A stretch of 64,000 bases of DNA. It comes from an uncultured Christensenella sp. Lineage in GTDB: Bacteria > Bacillota > Clostridia > Christensenellales > Borkfalkiaceae. Below the pieces are notes generated by a model. The model was given only the letters and a program-made list of their open reading frames with translations. It was not told the origin of the DNA and searched no databases. Each line of letters starts with the position of its first letter. Positions within the stretch are counted from its first letter, which is position 1. Shown here one piece after another: positions 32,277 to 41,027 of this stretch. The DNA is taken from contig CAJTXM010000006.1 in the NCBI GenBank assembly GCA_910583545.1, forward strand, positions 1 to 64,000. Reading direction: 5' to 3'. The position numbers were made by a program, and so were the translations under genes.

Positions 32277-33981
32277 AGTTTTCGATAGAAACGAGTTCGA
32301 ATTTTCCGACGTCGAAAAGACCTCTGTCGGTGATTTTAAGTTCGGGAATAACGGGGAGCGAGAGAAACGCAAGCGACATAAACGCTTCGAAATTCTTTCC
32401 TACTCCCATTTCGTAAGCTTTTTCCGAAAGGGCGCGCATTTCGCTTTGCATATCTTCCGCGGACTTGCTTGACATAAGCCCTGCGATATCGAGCGCGAGC
32501 GTCTGCACCGTTTTGCCGTCCGAAACGGCTATTCCTCCGCCCGTTTTTCTAAGAGAGTTCGCAACGTCCGCCATTGCCTGATTATCATCGCCGACGATAA
32601 TCATATTATGGCTGTCGTGCGCTATCGTAAGACCTATCGCACCGCCCTTGAAGCCGTAGCCCTTTAAAAGACCTTTTCCGATATTGCCCGTCATTTTATG
32701 GCGCTCTACGACGGCGATTTTCAGAAGGCCGCCTCCGCCCACCTTCACGTCGCCGTTGACCTTTTCGACCTTAACCGTTTCCGCGCCCGTCACTACGCTT
32801 CCCGCAATAATTTTTATCGCCTTTGCGCTGTCGCCGTCGATATCGACAACAAAATCGTTTGCCGAAAGTTTTCTGACGTGAACGGTGTTGAGGACGTTTG
32901 CAGGCAGATAGCGCTCTGAGGAGTCGAAAAGCGGTTTTCCGTCCTCGGCAACTATTTTCCCGTCCTTTATGACGAGCTTTGCGTTGAAATCTTTCAGGTT
33001 GTCAACGGCGACGAGATCGGCGGCGTAGAACGGCGCGATTCCGCCCCTGAACTTTAAATTGTAGCACTCCGCCGTGTTCAGCGTAGCGCACCTGACTGCG
33101 GTAACCGCGTCGACGCCGAGCGCAACCATCTGTCGGAGCGCGTCGTCAATGTGACCCTTTTGGGCAAGATCGCTTGCGTGCCTGTCGTCCGTACAGACGA
33201 CAAAACGGCGCATATTTTCGGGCGTGATATATTTCGCGTTATCGAGGTTGCGCGCAGTCGAACCGTGCCTGAGCTGAATATACATACCCTTTGACAGCTT
33301 TTCCTCAACCTCCTGCCTCTCAGTACATTCGTGGTCGGTTCTGACCCCTGCGCAGAGGTAAGCGTTAAGGTCGCAGCCCGAAAGCGACGGTGCGTGACCG
33401 TCGATTATTTTCCCGACCGCAAGAGAAGCTTCCGCCTTTTTCAGAACGTCCGCATCGCAGTTTATAACGCCGACGTAATTCATCAGCTCGCCCAAGCCGA
33501 AGATATAGCCGTCATTTATGTGCTTTTCCACTGCTTTTCCGTCGAGCTTCGCTCCGCTCGTTTCGAACGGAGTTGCAGGCACGCAGGACGGGAGCGAAAG
33601 CATAACGTCCAGAGGCACGCTTTCGGAAGCTTTCGAAATATATTCACAGCCTGCCGTTCCCAAAACGTTGGTTATTTCGTGGGGGTCGGCAACGACCGCC
33701 GTCGTGCCCCTCGGCACGATCAGGCGCGCAAATTCTTCCGGAGAAAGACAGGAACTTTCGATATGTACGTGCGCGTCGATAAGTCCGGGTATTACGGTCA
33801 AAGACGAACAGTCTATTTCTTGCACTCCGTCGTATTCGCCCACGCCGACGATTTTTCCGTCCGTTACAGCTATATCGCCCCTCTTGACTCCGCCCGAAAA
33901 GACGTCCACAAAAGACGCGTTTTTTAAAACGAGCTCCGCCTTTTCAAGCCGACGGGCGGCGCGGATATATTTCTCTAACAT
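32275..33981 (-). CDS. ade: Adenine deaminase
   Basis: Amidohydrolase of 568 residues that converts adenine to hypoxanthine and ammonia. The metal motif HVHIESSCLSPEEF near 68 is followed by VVADPHEITNVLG near 97, both diagnostic of Ade, with VCTDDRHASD near 260 and a C-terminal domain with AHDSHNMIIVGDD near 450. The length agrees with the Bacillus enzyme. The RBS AGAGGTG precedes the ATG. The purine permease gene next upstream suggests uptake followed by deamination for salvage or nitrogen. Confidence 0.94.
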   Translation of the reverse strand: MLEKYIRAARRLEKAELVLKNASFVDVFSGGVKRGDIAVTDGKIVGVGEYDGVQEIDCSSLTVIPGLIDAHVHIESSCLSPEEFARLIVPRGTTAVVADPHEITNVLGTAGCEYISKASESVPLDVMLSLPSCVPATPFETSGAKLDGKAVEKHINDGYIFGLGELMNYVGVINCDADVLKKAEASLAVGKIIDGHAPSLSGCDLNAYLCAGVRTDHECTERQEVEEKLSKGMYIQLRHGSTARNLDNAKYITPENMRRFVVCTDDRHASDLAQKGHIDDALRQMVALGVDAVTAVRCATLNTAECYNLKFRGGIAPFYAADLVAVDNLKDFNAKLVIKDGKIVAEDGKPLFDSSERYLPANVLNTVHVRKLSANDFVVDIDGDSAKAIKIIAGSVVTGAETVKVEKVNGDVKVGGGGLLKIAVVERHKMTGNIGKGLLKGYGFKGGAIGLTIAHDSHNMIIVGDDNQAMADVANSLRKTGGGIAVSDGKTVQTLALDIAGLMSSKSAEDMQSEMRALSEKAYEMGVGKNFEAFMSLAFLSLPVIPELKITDRGLFDVGKFELVSIEN

Positions 33982-34025
33982 ATTTCACCTCTTTTTTTCT
34001 ATTATATTATAAAAAAACGCAAAAG

Positions 34026-34056
34026 TAAATAGCGGAGGCAAAATTTGCCTCCGCTA
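34026..34056 (-). terminator. Terminator after the NCS2 permease gene
   Basis: AGCGGAGGCAAA/TTTGCCTCCGCT stem followed on the minus strand by ATTTACTTTT, 25 nt beyond the permease stop. Confidence 0.75.
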
Positions 34057-34080
34057 TTTCAAACAGTATTTGAAACTTTA

Positions 34081-35694
34081 TTAAATCGTCGTTGGTACGA
34101 AGAAATACACAAGGAAAAAGACGGTTATTATTACCGTAATGAGCGAAACGCTCCAAACGGGCTTCACCACTTCTCCTCCCTTTTTGGAAATTACGGTATA
34201 TTTTACAATTTCGATAAGATAGCATATCGAATTTATAACGACGTAAGAAATTATGCCGAGTCCGATTCCGCCCGTAATCGAGTAAGTAAGCGGCATCATC
34301 ACGATAGTAATGAACGCAGGCACCGCCATTCTCACGTCGGTGAAATCGACGCTTCTGACGTTGGACATCATCAATACGCCGACATATATGAGCGCGCCTG
34401 CCGCCGCCGCGGAGGGAATGAACGAGAACAGCGGAAGCAGAAAGATAGAAATCAGAAACATTCCCGAAACGGTGAGAGCGGTAAGCCCCGTCTTTCCGCC
34501 CGAGGCAATGCCCGTTCCGCTTTCTACAAAGGTCGCAACCGTGGAAACGCCGAACAGCGCGCCCGTGCAGGTTGCGCACGCTTCGGACAGCATAATTTTT
34601 TTATAATTCTGAGGTTTGCCGTTCGCGTCAAGAAGTCCCGCTTTCGAACAGCAACCCAAAACCGTACCCATAGTGTCGAACAGGTCGAGCATACAGAACG
34701 AAATTATCAGCATTATCACGGTGAAATAAGAGCCTTTCGGGAAAGAGAAACCGCCCGTGAACGCCGCAAGGAAGCTTCCTCCCTTATTTTCGTCCATAGA
34801 AAAGAAATTTTTGAAATTGTTCCAGAATTTCCAGCTTTCGCCGTCGGATAAGATAGAAGTGTCCGCAACGCCCAAAGGAATTGCGACGATTGTCGCTATC
34901 AGTATTCCGAGCATTACCGAGCCTTTGACTTTATAATGCGACATTATGCCGATAGCCAACAGCGAGATAAGACAGACTATCGCACCCTTAGCAGGGTATT
35001 CAGACAATTTCCAGCCGTTGAAGCTGACAAGCCCAACGAGAGTATAGTCGTTGTTGACGATAAGGTTTGCTTTCTGCATTCCGATAAAGGCGATAAACAG
35101 CCCGATTCCGACGGGGATAGCCGCCTTTAACGAGGACGGAATACCGTCGAAAATCTTTTCCCTTATGCCGATGAGTCTGCCTGTTTCCTTATCCCTTCCG
35201 CAGGGTATTACCGTCAGCGCCAAAAAGACAAGTCCGCTCAGAAGCGAAATTGCCATCGCGTTGCCGAACGAGAATTTAACGCCGTAGACCTGCTCCGCGC
35301 TTGCGCCTATCATACCGCCGACCATCGCGCTTATGCCAAGACCGGAAGCCTGCGCCAACGGCATTTTGGCGAACAGCGCCATCATAGTAGTGCCTATCAC
35401 CGCGCAAAGCGCCGTTGCAATGAATACCGAAGGCTGCAAAGCCAGCGCAAGCGAAGCCTGCGCCGGGTCATCGGGGGATAGCTGTCCGAGTATCTGCATA
35501 GGACAGACGGCTAAAATATAGCACATAGATAAAAAGGTGGTCAGTCCTGCAAATACTTCTACAGTAACCGAGCTTCCGCGCTCGGAAATTTTAAAAAAGC
35601 TGTTCAGCCTGCTTTTAAAGCCCTTTTTCTGCTTTACCGCCTGCCCGTCTTGCGTTCCGATAGTTTCTTCTTTGATTTCTTCGTTGTTTTCCAT
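34081..35694 (-). CDS. NCS2-family purine permease (AzgA/PbuG-like)
   Basis: Membrane carrier of 537 residues, H+-coupled uptake of adenine, guanine or hypoxanthine in this family. A soluble start of about 40 residues precedes 12-14 helices. Visible AzgA-type elements are ERGSSVTVEVFAGLTTFLSMCYIL near 38, MPLAQASGLGISAMVG near 115, DLFDTMGTVLGC near 335 and FVESGTGIASGGKTGLTALT near 385. The RBS GAGGGA fits the ATG. It shares strand and theme with adenine deaminase 100 nt downstream. No purine riboswitch was found in its leader; a TTTACA-17-TAAAAT promoter is present. Confidence 0.9.
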   Translation of the reverse strand: MENNEEIKEETIGTQDGQAVKQKKGFKSRLNSFFKISERGSSVTVEVFAGLTTFLSMCYILAVCPMQILGQLSPDDPAQASLALALQPSVFIATALCAVIGTTMMALFAKMPLAQASGLGISAMVGGMIGASAEQVYGVKFSFGNAMAISLLSGLVFLALTVIPCGRDKETGRLIGIREKIFDGIPSSLKAAIPVGIGLFIAFIGMQKANLIVNNDYTLVGLVSFNGWKLSEYPAKGAIVCLISLLAIGIMSHYKVKGSVMLGILIATIVAIPLGVADTSILSDGESWKFWNNFKNFFSMDENKGGSFLAAFTGGFSFPKGSYFTVIMLIISFCMLDLFDTMGTVLGCCSKAGLLDANGKPQNYKKIMLSEACATCTGALFGVSTVATFVESGTGIASGGKTGLTALTVSGMFLISIFLLPLFSFIPSAAAAGALIYVGVLMMSNVRSVDFTDVRMAVPAFITIVMMPLTYSITGGIGLGIISYVVINSICYLIEIVKYTVISKKGGEVVKPVWSVSLITVIITVFFLVYFFVPTTI

Positions 35695-35716
35695 AATTTT
35701 CCCTCAACCGAAATTT

Positions 35717-35745
35717 ATTTTATCATATAAAATTTGAATTGTAAA
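35717..35745 (-). promoter_or_regulatory. Promoter of the NCS2 permease gene
   Basis: TTTACA (35740-35745), 17-bp spacer and TAAAAT (35717-35722) on the minus strand, about 22 nt before the ATG, which has its own ribosome site. Confidence 0.7.
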
Positions 35746-35794
35746 CAGTTATTTGAATTTTCACCGTAAAGAAAAATCTTTTATCGTATTGAGC

Positions 35795-35823
35795 AAAAAA
35801 AGACGGCGGAAGCCGTCTTTTTT
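35795..35823. terminator. Terminator between the pseudogene and the permease gene
   Basis: AGACGGC-GGAA-GCCGTCT stem flanked by A7 on the left and T6 on the right. It would stop transcripts from the LRR remnant before the permease promoter. Confidence 0.85.
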
Positions 35824-35830
35824 GATTTAT

Positions 35831-36018
35831 TTAACTTTTTGAAATATCTCCGTCCGTGCAGTGTATTGTATAATTGCCTGTATCATAATTCCAATCATAC
35901 CCTTTTTTAATCGCTTTCCACTGCGCTTTCGTTCCCTCGAAAGTTATACTTGTAAGCGAACTGCAATCGCTGAACGCACCAATAATATTGAAATTAATCT
36001 TTGTTTTAATGATTTCAT
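35831..36018 (-). pseudogene. Remnant of a secreted leucine-rich-repeat (BspA-type) protein
   Basis: The 3' part encodes one BspA-like LRR_5 repeat and tail (IGAFSDCSSLTSITFEGTKA, then QWKAIKKGYDWN...CTDGDISKS and a stop at 35831). The 5' part has AGGAG 9 nt before an ATG (36018) that begins a signal-peptide-like MKSLKQRLIS, but this runs out of frame into the repeat after about ten codons. It looks like an internal deletion that fused the start of a surface-protein gene to its last repeat. Next to it is a second surface-protein fragment. Confidence 0.7.
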
Positions 36019-36072
36019 AAAGTCATTCTCCTCTAAAGTATTTCTTGCTGTTTATAACAGCAAAACATTGTT

Positions 36073-36594
36073 TTAAAAGTAATATAAAGGTGAAAAGGCA
36101 CCTACTATCGGAATTAATACCAGCAACGCCAAAGTCGTAAAAACGTATATATAGTAAACGGTTTTATCTCTTTTTTGCTCTTTTTCGGATTTATATCTCA
36201 ATTTATACTTAACAGCTACCAAGCTTAATAACGTTGAAATTCCTATAACCATTGCTTCAACAGTCAAAGATATAAAAAACAAATAGAATCTCGGTCTTAG
36301 TTTATTAGGGTTTTCTGCATTATATCGTATTGATACAATGTTAATTGTATTTCCATTTTTTCTCTGAATCAATTCATTTAACGTTTCATTCCAATCCCAA
36401 TAATTTTCAAAATCATAAACGGAAAAATTGCTTTTTACACTACGCGCCTGCTCGTCAAGTTCTTTTGCACCATTAAAGTCACCGTATGCAATACAGGGAA
36501 AATCGTTGCCCGCAAAGCAATTTTCTACAAGAACGCCCTGCTCTCTGACACCGATAAGTCCGCCTGCTCTTTTAGCGCCGTTCGATATTTCCAC
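36073..36594 (-). pseudogene. C-terminal fragment of a GLUG-motif surface protein
   Basis: An open frame of 173 residues that does not start like a complete protein. It opens with AKRAGGLIGVREQGVLVENC, which fits a GLUG repeat of bacterial adhesins. A linker follows, then a helix (about 103-127, FYLFFISLTVEAMVIGIST), a charged loop and a final helix (about 148-170) near the end. No signal peptide or ribosome site precedes the nominal ATG. The sequence is AT-rich. Most likely the membrane end of a larger adhesin whose N-terminal repeats were deleted. Confidence 0.55.
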
Positions 36595-36661
36595 TTGAAT
36601 AAGGTTATTAAAATGCTATATTAGGTGATATGCACTCACGAATGGCTTTTTTTAAAGATAT

Positions 36662-38974
36662 TTATTTTATCAGCGAGGTGCGCATTGCGTTGACAACAGC
36701 CAAAAGCATTACGCCGACGTCGGCTATGACGGAAATTATGAGGGGGAATGCAGGTATTGCGATATCGCAGACCATTATGGCAAACTTTATCAGAAGCGAT
36801 AAAACAATGTTCTGTTTTACGATATTGCGCGTGCCCTTTGCGATTTTTCTGCCCTTGGGTAAAAGCGACAGTCTGTCGGAAACCAGAACGATATCGCTTG
36901 CCTCGATTGCCGAGTCCGAGCCGACTTTGCCCATAGAAACGGCGCAGTCGGCGCTTGTCATAACGGGCGCGTCGTTTATACCGTCGCCGACGTACAAAAG
37001 CTTGCCTCGCGCTTTGAGTTTTTCCGCCTCTGTAAGTTTTTCGTCGGGCAGAAGCGAAGCTCTGTATTCGTCCAGACCTACGGCTTTTGCGACAGTTTCC
37101 GCGCGTTCAGGGCTGTCGCCCGTGAGCATTACCGTATGTGTAATACCGCTCTTTTTAAGGTCTTGAAGCGCGTCTTTGACTTCGGGTTTTATCCTGTCGT
37201 CGATCTCTATCGTTCCGACGTATTCACCGCCGTGCGCAACGTAAACGAGAGTTGAAATGCTTTCCGTCTCTTCGAATTTTACGCCGTGCTCCTTTAAAAG
37301 TTTTGCGTTTCCGCAAAGCAGTACTTTGCCCTCCGCCATACATTTGATACCCTTGCCTGAAATTTCCTCGGCGTCGGAAACAGCTATATTGCTAACGATA
37401 TCCCTGAACGCTTCCGCTATGGGGTGCGAGGAGAATTTTTCCGCCGAAGCGGCAAGCGCCAGCGCCCTGTCGCCCGTAGCTCTGACAACGGCGAACGAGC
37501 CCTCCGTCACCGTTCCCGTTTTATCGAACGTGGCGACCGTGGAAAGCGCGAGCGCGTCGAGGCAGGTCGAGCCCTTGACGAGTATTCCGAATTTCGCGCA
37601 CCTGCCTATTCCGCCGAAATACGAAAGCGGAACGGAAATGACCAGCGCGCAGGGGCAGGAAATAACCAAAAAGCCGAGCGCCTTGTATATCCACTTTGAG
37701 TAGGTCGACCAGACGAAAGCCGAATTGACGGCACAAATTACCGTCGGCACCAACGCCGCTACCACCGCCGCCGCAAGACAGACGGCAGGCGTGTAGTATT
37801 TTGCAAATTTGGTAATGAACTTTTCGGGTTTGGATTTTTTCGACGTGGAATTTTCGACGAGTTCTAAAATTTTGGCGACGGCGGAATTTTTATATTCCCT
37901 TACCACCCTGCACTCGATGACGCTTGAAAGATTGATGCTTCCCGAAAGAATTTCACCGCCCGTCTTAACCTCTCTCGGCAAAGCTTCGCCGTTCAGACTC
38001 TTCATATCGAGCGAAGCCGAAGCGCTGATAAGCGAACAGTCGACGGGGATTTTTTCGCCCGCTTTTATCAGAATAATATCGCCGATTTTGAGTTCTTCGG
38101 GCGGGACGGTGCGCTGAACGCCGTTTTCAAGAAGCGTTGCGCTGTCGCTTTTCAAATCCATCAAAGCCGAAATTGAGTTGCGCGACGAACCGACGGCGAC
38201 GGACTGCAAGAGTTCGCCTATCTGATACAGAAGCATTACCGCGACGCCCTCGGCAAAGCCGTCGCCTGCGAAAATCCCCAAAAGAATTGCGCCTATCGAA
38301 GCGACTGTCATAAGAAAGTTTTCGTCGAAAATTTTGCCCTTGACAATATTTTTTGCCGTTAAAATCAAAACTTTATATCCTGCCGAAATATAGGCGACGG
38401 AAAAGAAAGTATAAGTTATGATTTCTGCCGCAAGATTGCGCTCGGCAATGCCCGTAAGATCCAGAACGAAAGCAGGAATAAACAGAACGAGCGACACTAA
38501 AATGCAGATAACGTCCTTTAAATGCGTTTTTAAAACGCTCTTGTTTTTCTTTTCTGCGCCGTCGACGATTTTTACGTCCTCGAAATGAGTTATGGCGTAT
38601 ACCGCTTTTTCCCTTGCGTCCGGCGAGCCTGCGTTCAAAATTATCTTAGAGTTAATGAAATCGACCTGCGCCGAAACCCCGTCTATTTTGTTTAAATCTT
38701 CTTCAAGCTCCCTTGCGCAGTTTGCGCAGCACAGCCCCGAAATTTTTATATTTTCGCCGTCAGGCGCTTCGTTTTCGATTACTTTTACTTCCTCGAAAGA
38801 GTTGCAGTGCGATTTCACCCTTTCAAGGGTCTGAATATCGCAGTCCGCATAAACTTTCTGACCCATAAAGTCAACCGAAACCGACTTTACACCCTCGATT
38901 TTTTCAAGCTCTTCTTCAAGCTCTCTCGCGCAGTTGGCGCAGTCAAGCCCCGTGATTTTAAAAACGTTATTCAT
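36662..38974 (-). CDS. Heavy-metal P1B-type ATPase (Zn/Cd/Pb exporter)
   Basis: Efflux pump of 770 residues. Two N-terminal HMA domains carry GLDCANCAREL (about 8) and GLCCANCAREL (about 78). The core has TM metal site SCPCALVISVP near 450, phosphorylation DKTGTVTEG near 494, TGD near 620 and hinge GDGINDAPVM near 690. The last helix ends IADVGVMLLAVVNAMR and a Lys lies in the preceding helix, features of the P1B-2 (Zn/Cd/Pb) branch rather than copper pumps. It overlaps the ArsR-type regulator by 8 nt, so the two are one metal-resistance operon under the operator at 39335. Confidence 0.93.
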   Translation of the reverse strand: MNNVFKITGLDCANCARELEEELEKIEGVKSVSVDFMGQKVYADCDIQTLERVKSHCNSFEEVKVIENEAPDGENIKISGLCCANCARELEEDLNKIDGVSAQVDFINSKIILNAGSPDAREKAVYAITHFEDVKIVDGAEKKNKSVLKTHLKDVICILVSLVLFIPAFVLDLTGIAERNLAAEIITYTFFSVAYISAGYKVLILTAKNIVKGKIFDENFLMTVASIGAILLGIFAGDGFAEGVAVMLLYQIGELLQSVAVGSSRNSISALMDLKSDSATLLENGVQRTVPPEELKIGDIILIKAGEKIPVDCSLISASASLDMKSLNGEALPREVKTGGEILSGSINLSSVIECRVVREYKNSAVAKILELVENSTSKKSKPEKFITKFAKYYTPAVCLAAAVVAALVPTVICAVNSAFVWSTYSKWIYKALGFLVISCPCALVISVPLSYFGGIGRCAKFGILVKGSTCLDALALSTVATFDKTGTVTEGSFAVVRATGDRALALAASAEKFSSHPIAEAFRDIVSNIAVSDAEEISGKGIKCMAEGKVLLCGNAKLLKEHGVKFEETESISTLVYVAHGGEYVGTIEIDDRIKPEVKDALQDLKKSGITHTVMLTGDSPERAETVAKAVGLDEYRASLLPDEKLTEAEKLKARGKLLYVGDGINDAPVMTSADCAVSMGKVGSDSAIEASDIVLVSDRLSLLPKGRKIAKGTRNIVKQNIVLSLLIKFAIMVCDIAIPAFPLIISVIADVGVMLLAVVNAMRTSLIK

Positions 38975-39314
38975 TGCAGTTCAGATGCTCCTTTGCCACT
39001 CCTATCATAGTTAAAACGTGCCAGTCCGAAACCGAATATAAGACGTTCTGACCGTTTCTGCGGCTCTTTATTATTTTGTTATCCTTTAAAATTTTGAGTT
39101 GATGCGAAACCGCGCTCTGATTTCCGCCGACCGCTTCCGTAATGTGGTCGACGCACAGCTCGCCGCCTTCGAGCGCCAAAAGAATTTTCAGCCTCGACGG
39201 CTCGGAAATTACTTTAAACCTCGCGCACAAATCTGAAATTTTTTCATCGGCGAGCATACTCTCTTTTATTTCAGCCACCCTCGCCCCGTGCTCTCTTTCG
39301 TTGTCGCAATTCAT
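38967..39314 (-). CDS. ArsR/SmtB-family metal-sensing repressor (CadC/CzrA-like)
   Basis: Winged-helix repressor of 115 residues. The DNA-recognition helix is NQSAVSHQLKILKDN near 65, and the wing is RRNGQNVLYSV. Possible metal ligands are Cys3, Cys29 (DLCARF), Cys52 (ELCVDH) with His54, and the C-terminal His/Cys (KEHLNCNE). Apo-repressor should bind the inverted repeat just upstream and release on Zn or Cd. AAGGAG lies 8 nt before the ATG. The 3' end overlaps the ATPase gene, which it is expected to control together with itself. Confidence 0.92.
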   Translation of the reverse strand: MNCDNEREHGARVAEIKESMLADEKISDLCARFKVISEPSRLKILLALEGGELCVDHITEAVGGNQSAVSHQLKILKDNKIIKSRRNGQNVLYSVSDWHVLTMIGVAKEHLNCNE

Positions 39315-39334
39315 ATCTTACTCCTTTATTAATA

Positions 39335-39352
39335 TATGAATATGTATTCATA
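39335..39352 (-). promoter_or_regulatory. ArsR-type operator
   Basis: Perfect inverted repeat TATGAATA-TG-TATTCATA, very close to the ATATGAACA-type operators of SmtB/CzrA/CadC repressors. It lies just downstream of the predicted transcription start, about 20 bp before the repressor start codon. Confidence 0.85.
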
Positions 39353-39362
39353 AGTTGATTAA

Positions 39363-39391
39363 ATAATAACACCCCTGACGAAAAATGTCAA
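39363..39391 (-). promoter_or_regulatory. Promoter of the metal-resistance operon
   Basis: TTGACA (39386-39391), 17-bp spacer, TATTAT (39363-39368) on the minus strand; transcription start predicted near 39356, next to the operator. Confidence 0.85.
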
Positions 39392-39449
39392 CGGTTTTTT
39401 TAATTTTTTGTAAAAAATAAAGCGAACGGAAATTCCCGTCCGTTTTATT

Positions 39450-41024
39450 CTATGCTACATCGTCTTCAAGACCGTAAGTTATTTGAATTTTACCGTCTCG
39501 GTATAATATGCAATTACATCCAGTACAAATTAATGCATCTGGAATAACTGCAAATCTCGTTTTGGGATTATAGGCAACAAAAGAGTGTTTTTCTATCCGT
39601 ATAGTATAAGGACAATAAGCACAACGCACTTCGTGCTCATCTTTATTTATAAAATGATACCAAGCAGTATGCTTTGTGTGCGCATTACTTAACGCTTTAT
39701 ACGCGTTAAGTTTTCCGCCTGTTACACATAAACCCTCTAAGTTGTCAAGCTTGTCCACGTTATTTAAAATAGCATCTTTAACTTCACTTGCAGATAAAAA
39801 CGGATATTTTGCGTATATCAATGCGGCAACGCCTGATACATATGCTGTAGCAAAAGAAGTTCCTGAATATTGATTAGTATATTTGTTATTAAGGGTAGTA
39901 CTATAAATACTTTCTCCCGGAGCAAAAAGATCAACAGTTTCCTTACCGTAATAAGAAAAATAACTCTTATTGCCATATTCACCTATTGAACCTACGGAAA
40001 TAAGATTTGGCAACTTAAATTCATAAGCATCAGCAAAATTATCTATATTTAAACCATAACCAGTTTCGTTATTTCCAGCCCCCCAAACAAATAATCCTTT
40101 ATAACCTCTTATCGCTTCAAGCACAGCAGTTCTTTGACCAAAACCTGCCACACTAAAATTGATTATATCAATCTGTTCGCTTGTTCCCCATTTATTTTTC
40201 GCCCATTGTATTGCTTTGATAACTTCATCGTCTGCAAGTTCATAAACTTGATTTGATGCTTGCATGGGAACAAGTGTAACATTCCAATTCACGCCGACAA
40301 CACCTAAATTATTATTACCGACTGCTCCGATAATACCTGCTACCAACGTTCCGTGAGAATGAGTATCATCCGATGTTATCGAATTGTCATTAAAAAAATC
40401 CCATCCATTTGTTAAATTTGCATTTAAATCCGTATGATTAGCTATACCCGTATCTAATATTCCTACCCGAACATTTTTACTTCCTGTTGTTATATTCCAA
40501 GCCTCTGGTGCATTTATACCATATTCGCCATTTAAACCCCATAATTCATTACTTGCAAAATATGTATCGTTTGCTAATAAAGCAGGCTTAAATAAATAAT
40601 TTGGTTCTGCGCTAATTACACTTTGCATTTTTTTTAATATTTTTATAGCATTAACAACATTTTCTTTTGATTTATTCTTTAAATAAATTTGCAAAATCTG
40701 TTTAAATTCTAATTCTTTTATATTTAGTAAATTTGTATTTGCAGTTAAATCATTTATATAATCTATTTCAATTCCATTAAAGAATTTTGGATTATGAACT
40801 TTATTTACTTCACTGACACTACTGTCTAAAACAACTATTAAATTATCATCCTCAAAATTATCATTTAAACTAACTATATTATCATTAGTTATTGTAGTAT
40901 CATTTATCTTTGCATTTGCTAATAATGGATTTTTATAAGGCAAACACATTTTATATGCTAATAAAATAATAACACAAATTAATAAAGTAAAGATAATAAG
41001 ATTAAAAATTTTATATTTTTTCAT
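39450..41024 (-). CDS. Secreted/membrane subtilase (S8 serine peptidase) with propeptide
   Basis: Subtilisin-like protease of 524 residues. An N-terminal hydrophobic segment (about 7-25) serves as signal or anchor. A propeptide-like region covers about 45-150, ending KKMQSVISAEPNY before the protease domain. The triad is visible: Asp in VGILDTGIANHTDLN (about 190), His in DTHSHGTLVAGIIGA (about 222) and Ser in YSGTSFATAYVSGVAALIY (about 393). A C-terminal tail has two Cys pairs (CAYC and CTGC), perhaps a small zinc-like module. The gene is clearly more AT-rich than the flanking core genes and ends an island of lipoprotein and propeptide-like genes. GGAAG precedes the ATG. Confidence 0.88.
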   Translation of the reverse strand: MKKYKIFNLIIFTLLICVIILLAYKMCLPYKNPLLANAKINDTTITNDNIVSLNDNFEDDNLIVVLDSSVSEVNKVHNPKFFNGIEIDYINDLTANTNLLNIKELEFKQILQIYLKNKSKENVVNAIKILKKMQSVISAEPNYLFKPALLANDTYFASNELWGLNGEYGINAPEAWNITTGSKNVRVGILDTGIANHTDLNANLTNGWDFFNDNSITSDDTHSHGTLVAGIIGAVGNNNLGVVGVNWNVTLVPMQASNQVYELADDEVIKAIQWAKNKWGTSEQIDIINFSVAGFGQRTAVLEAIRGYKGLFVWGAGNNETGYGLNIDNFADAYEFKLPNLISVGSIGEYGNKSYFSYYGKETVDLFAPGESIYSTTLNNKYTNQYSGTSFATAYVSGVAALIYAKYPFLSASEVKDAILNNVDKLDNLEGLCVTGGKLNAYKALSNAHTKHTAWYHFINKDEHEVRCAYCPYTIRIEKHSFVAYNPKTRFAVIPDALICTGCNCILYRDGKIQITYGLEDDVA

Positions 41025-41027
41025 TTT

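Noticed and set aside
35695..35830. Purine riboswitch before the NCS2 permease gene
   Set aside because: The expected three-way junction and conserved core could not be found. The leader is only about 15 nt after the predicted transcription start.
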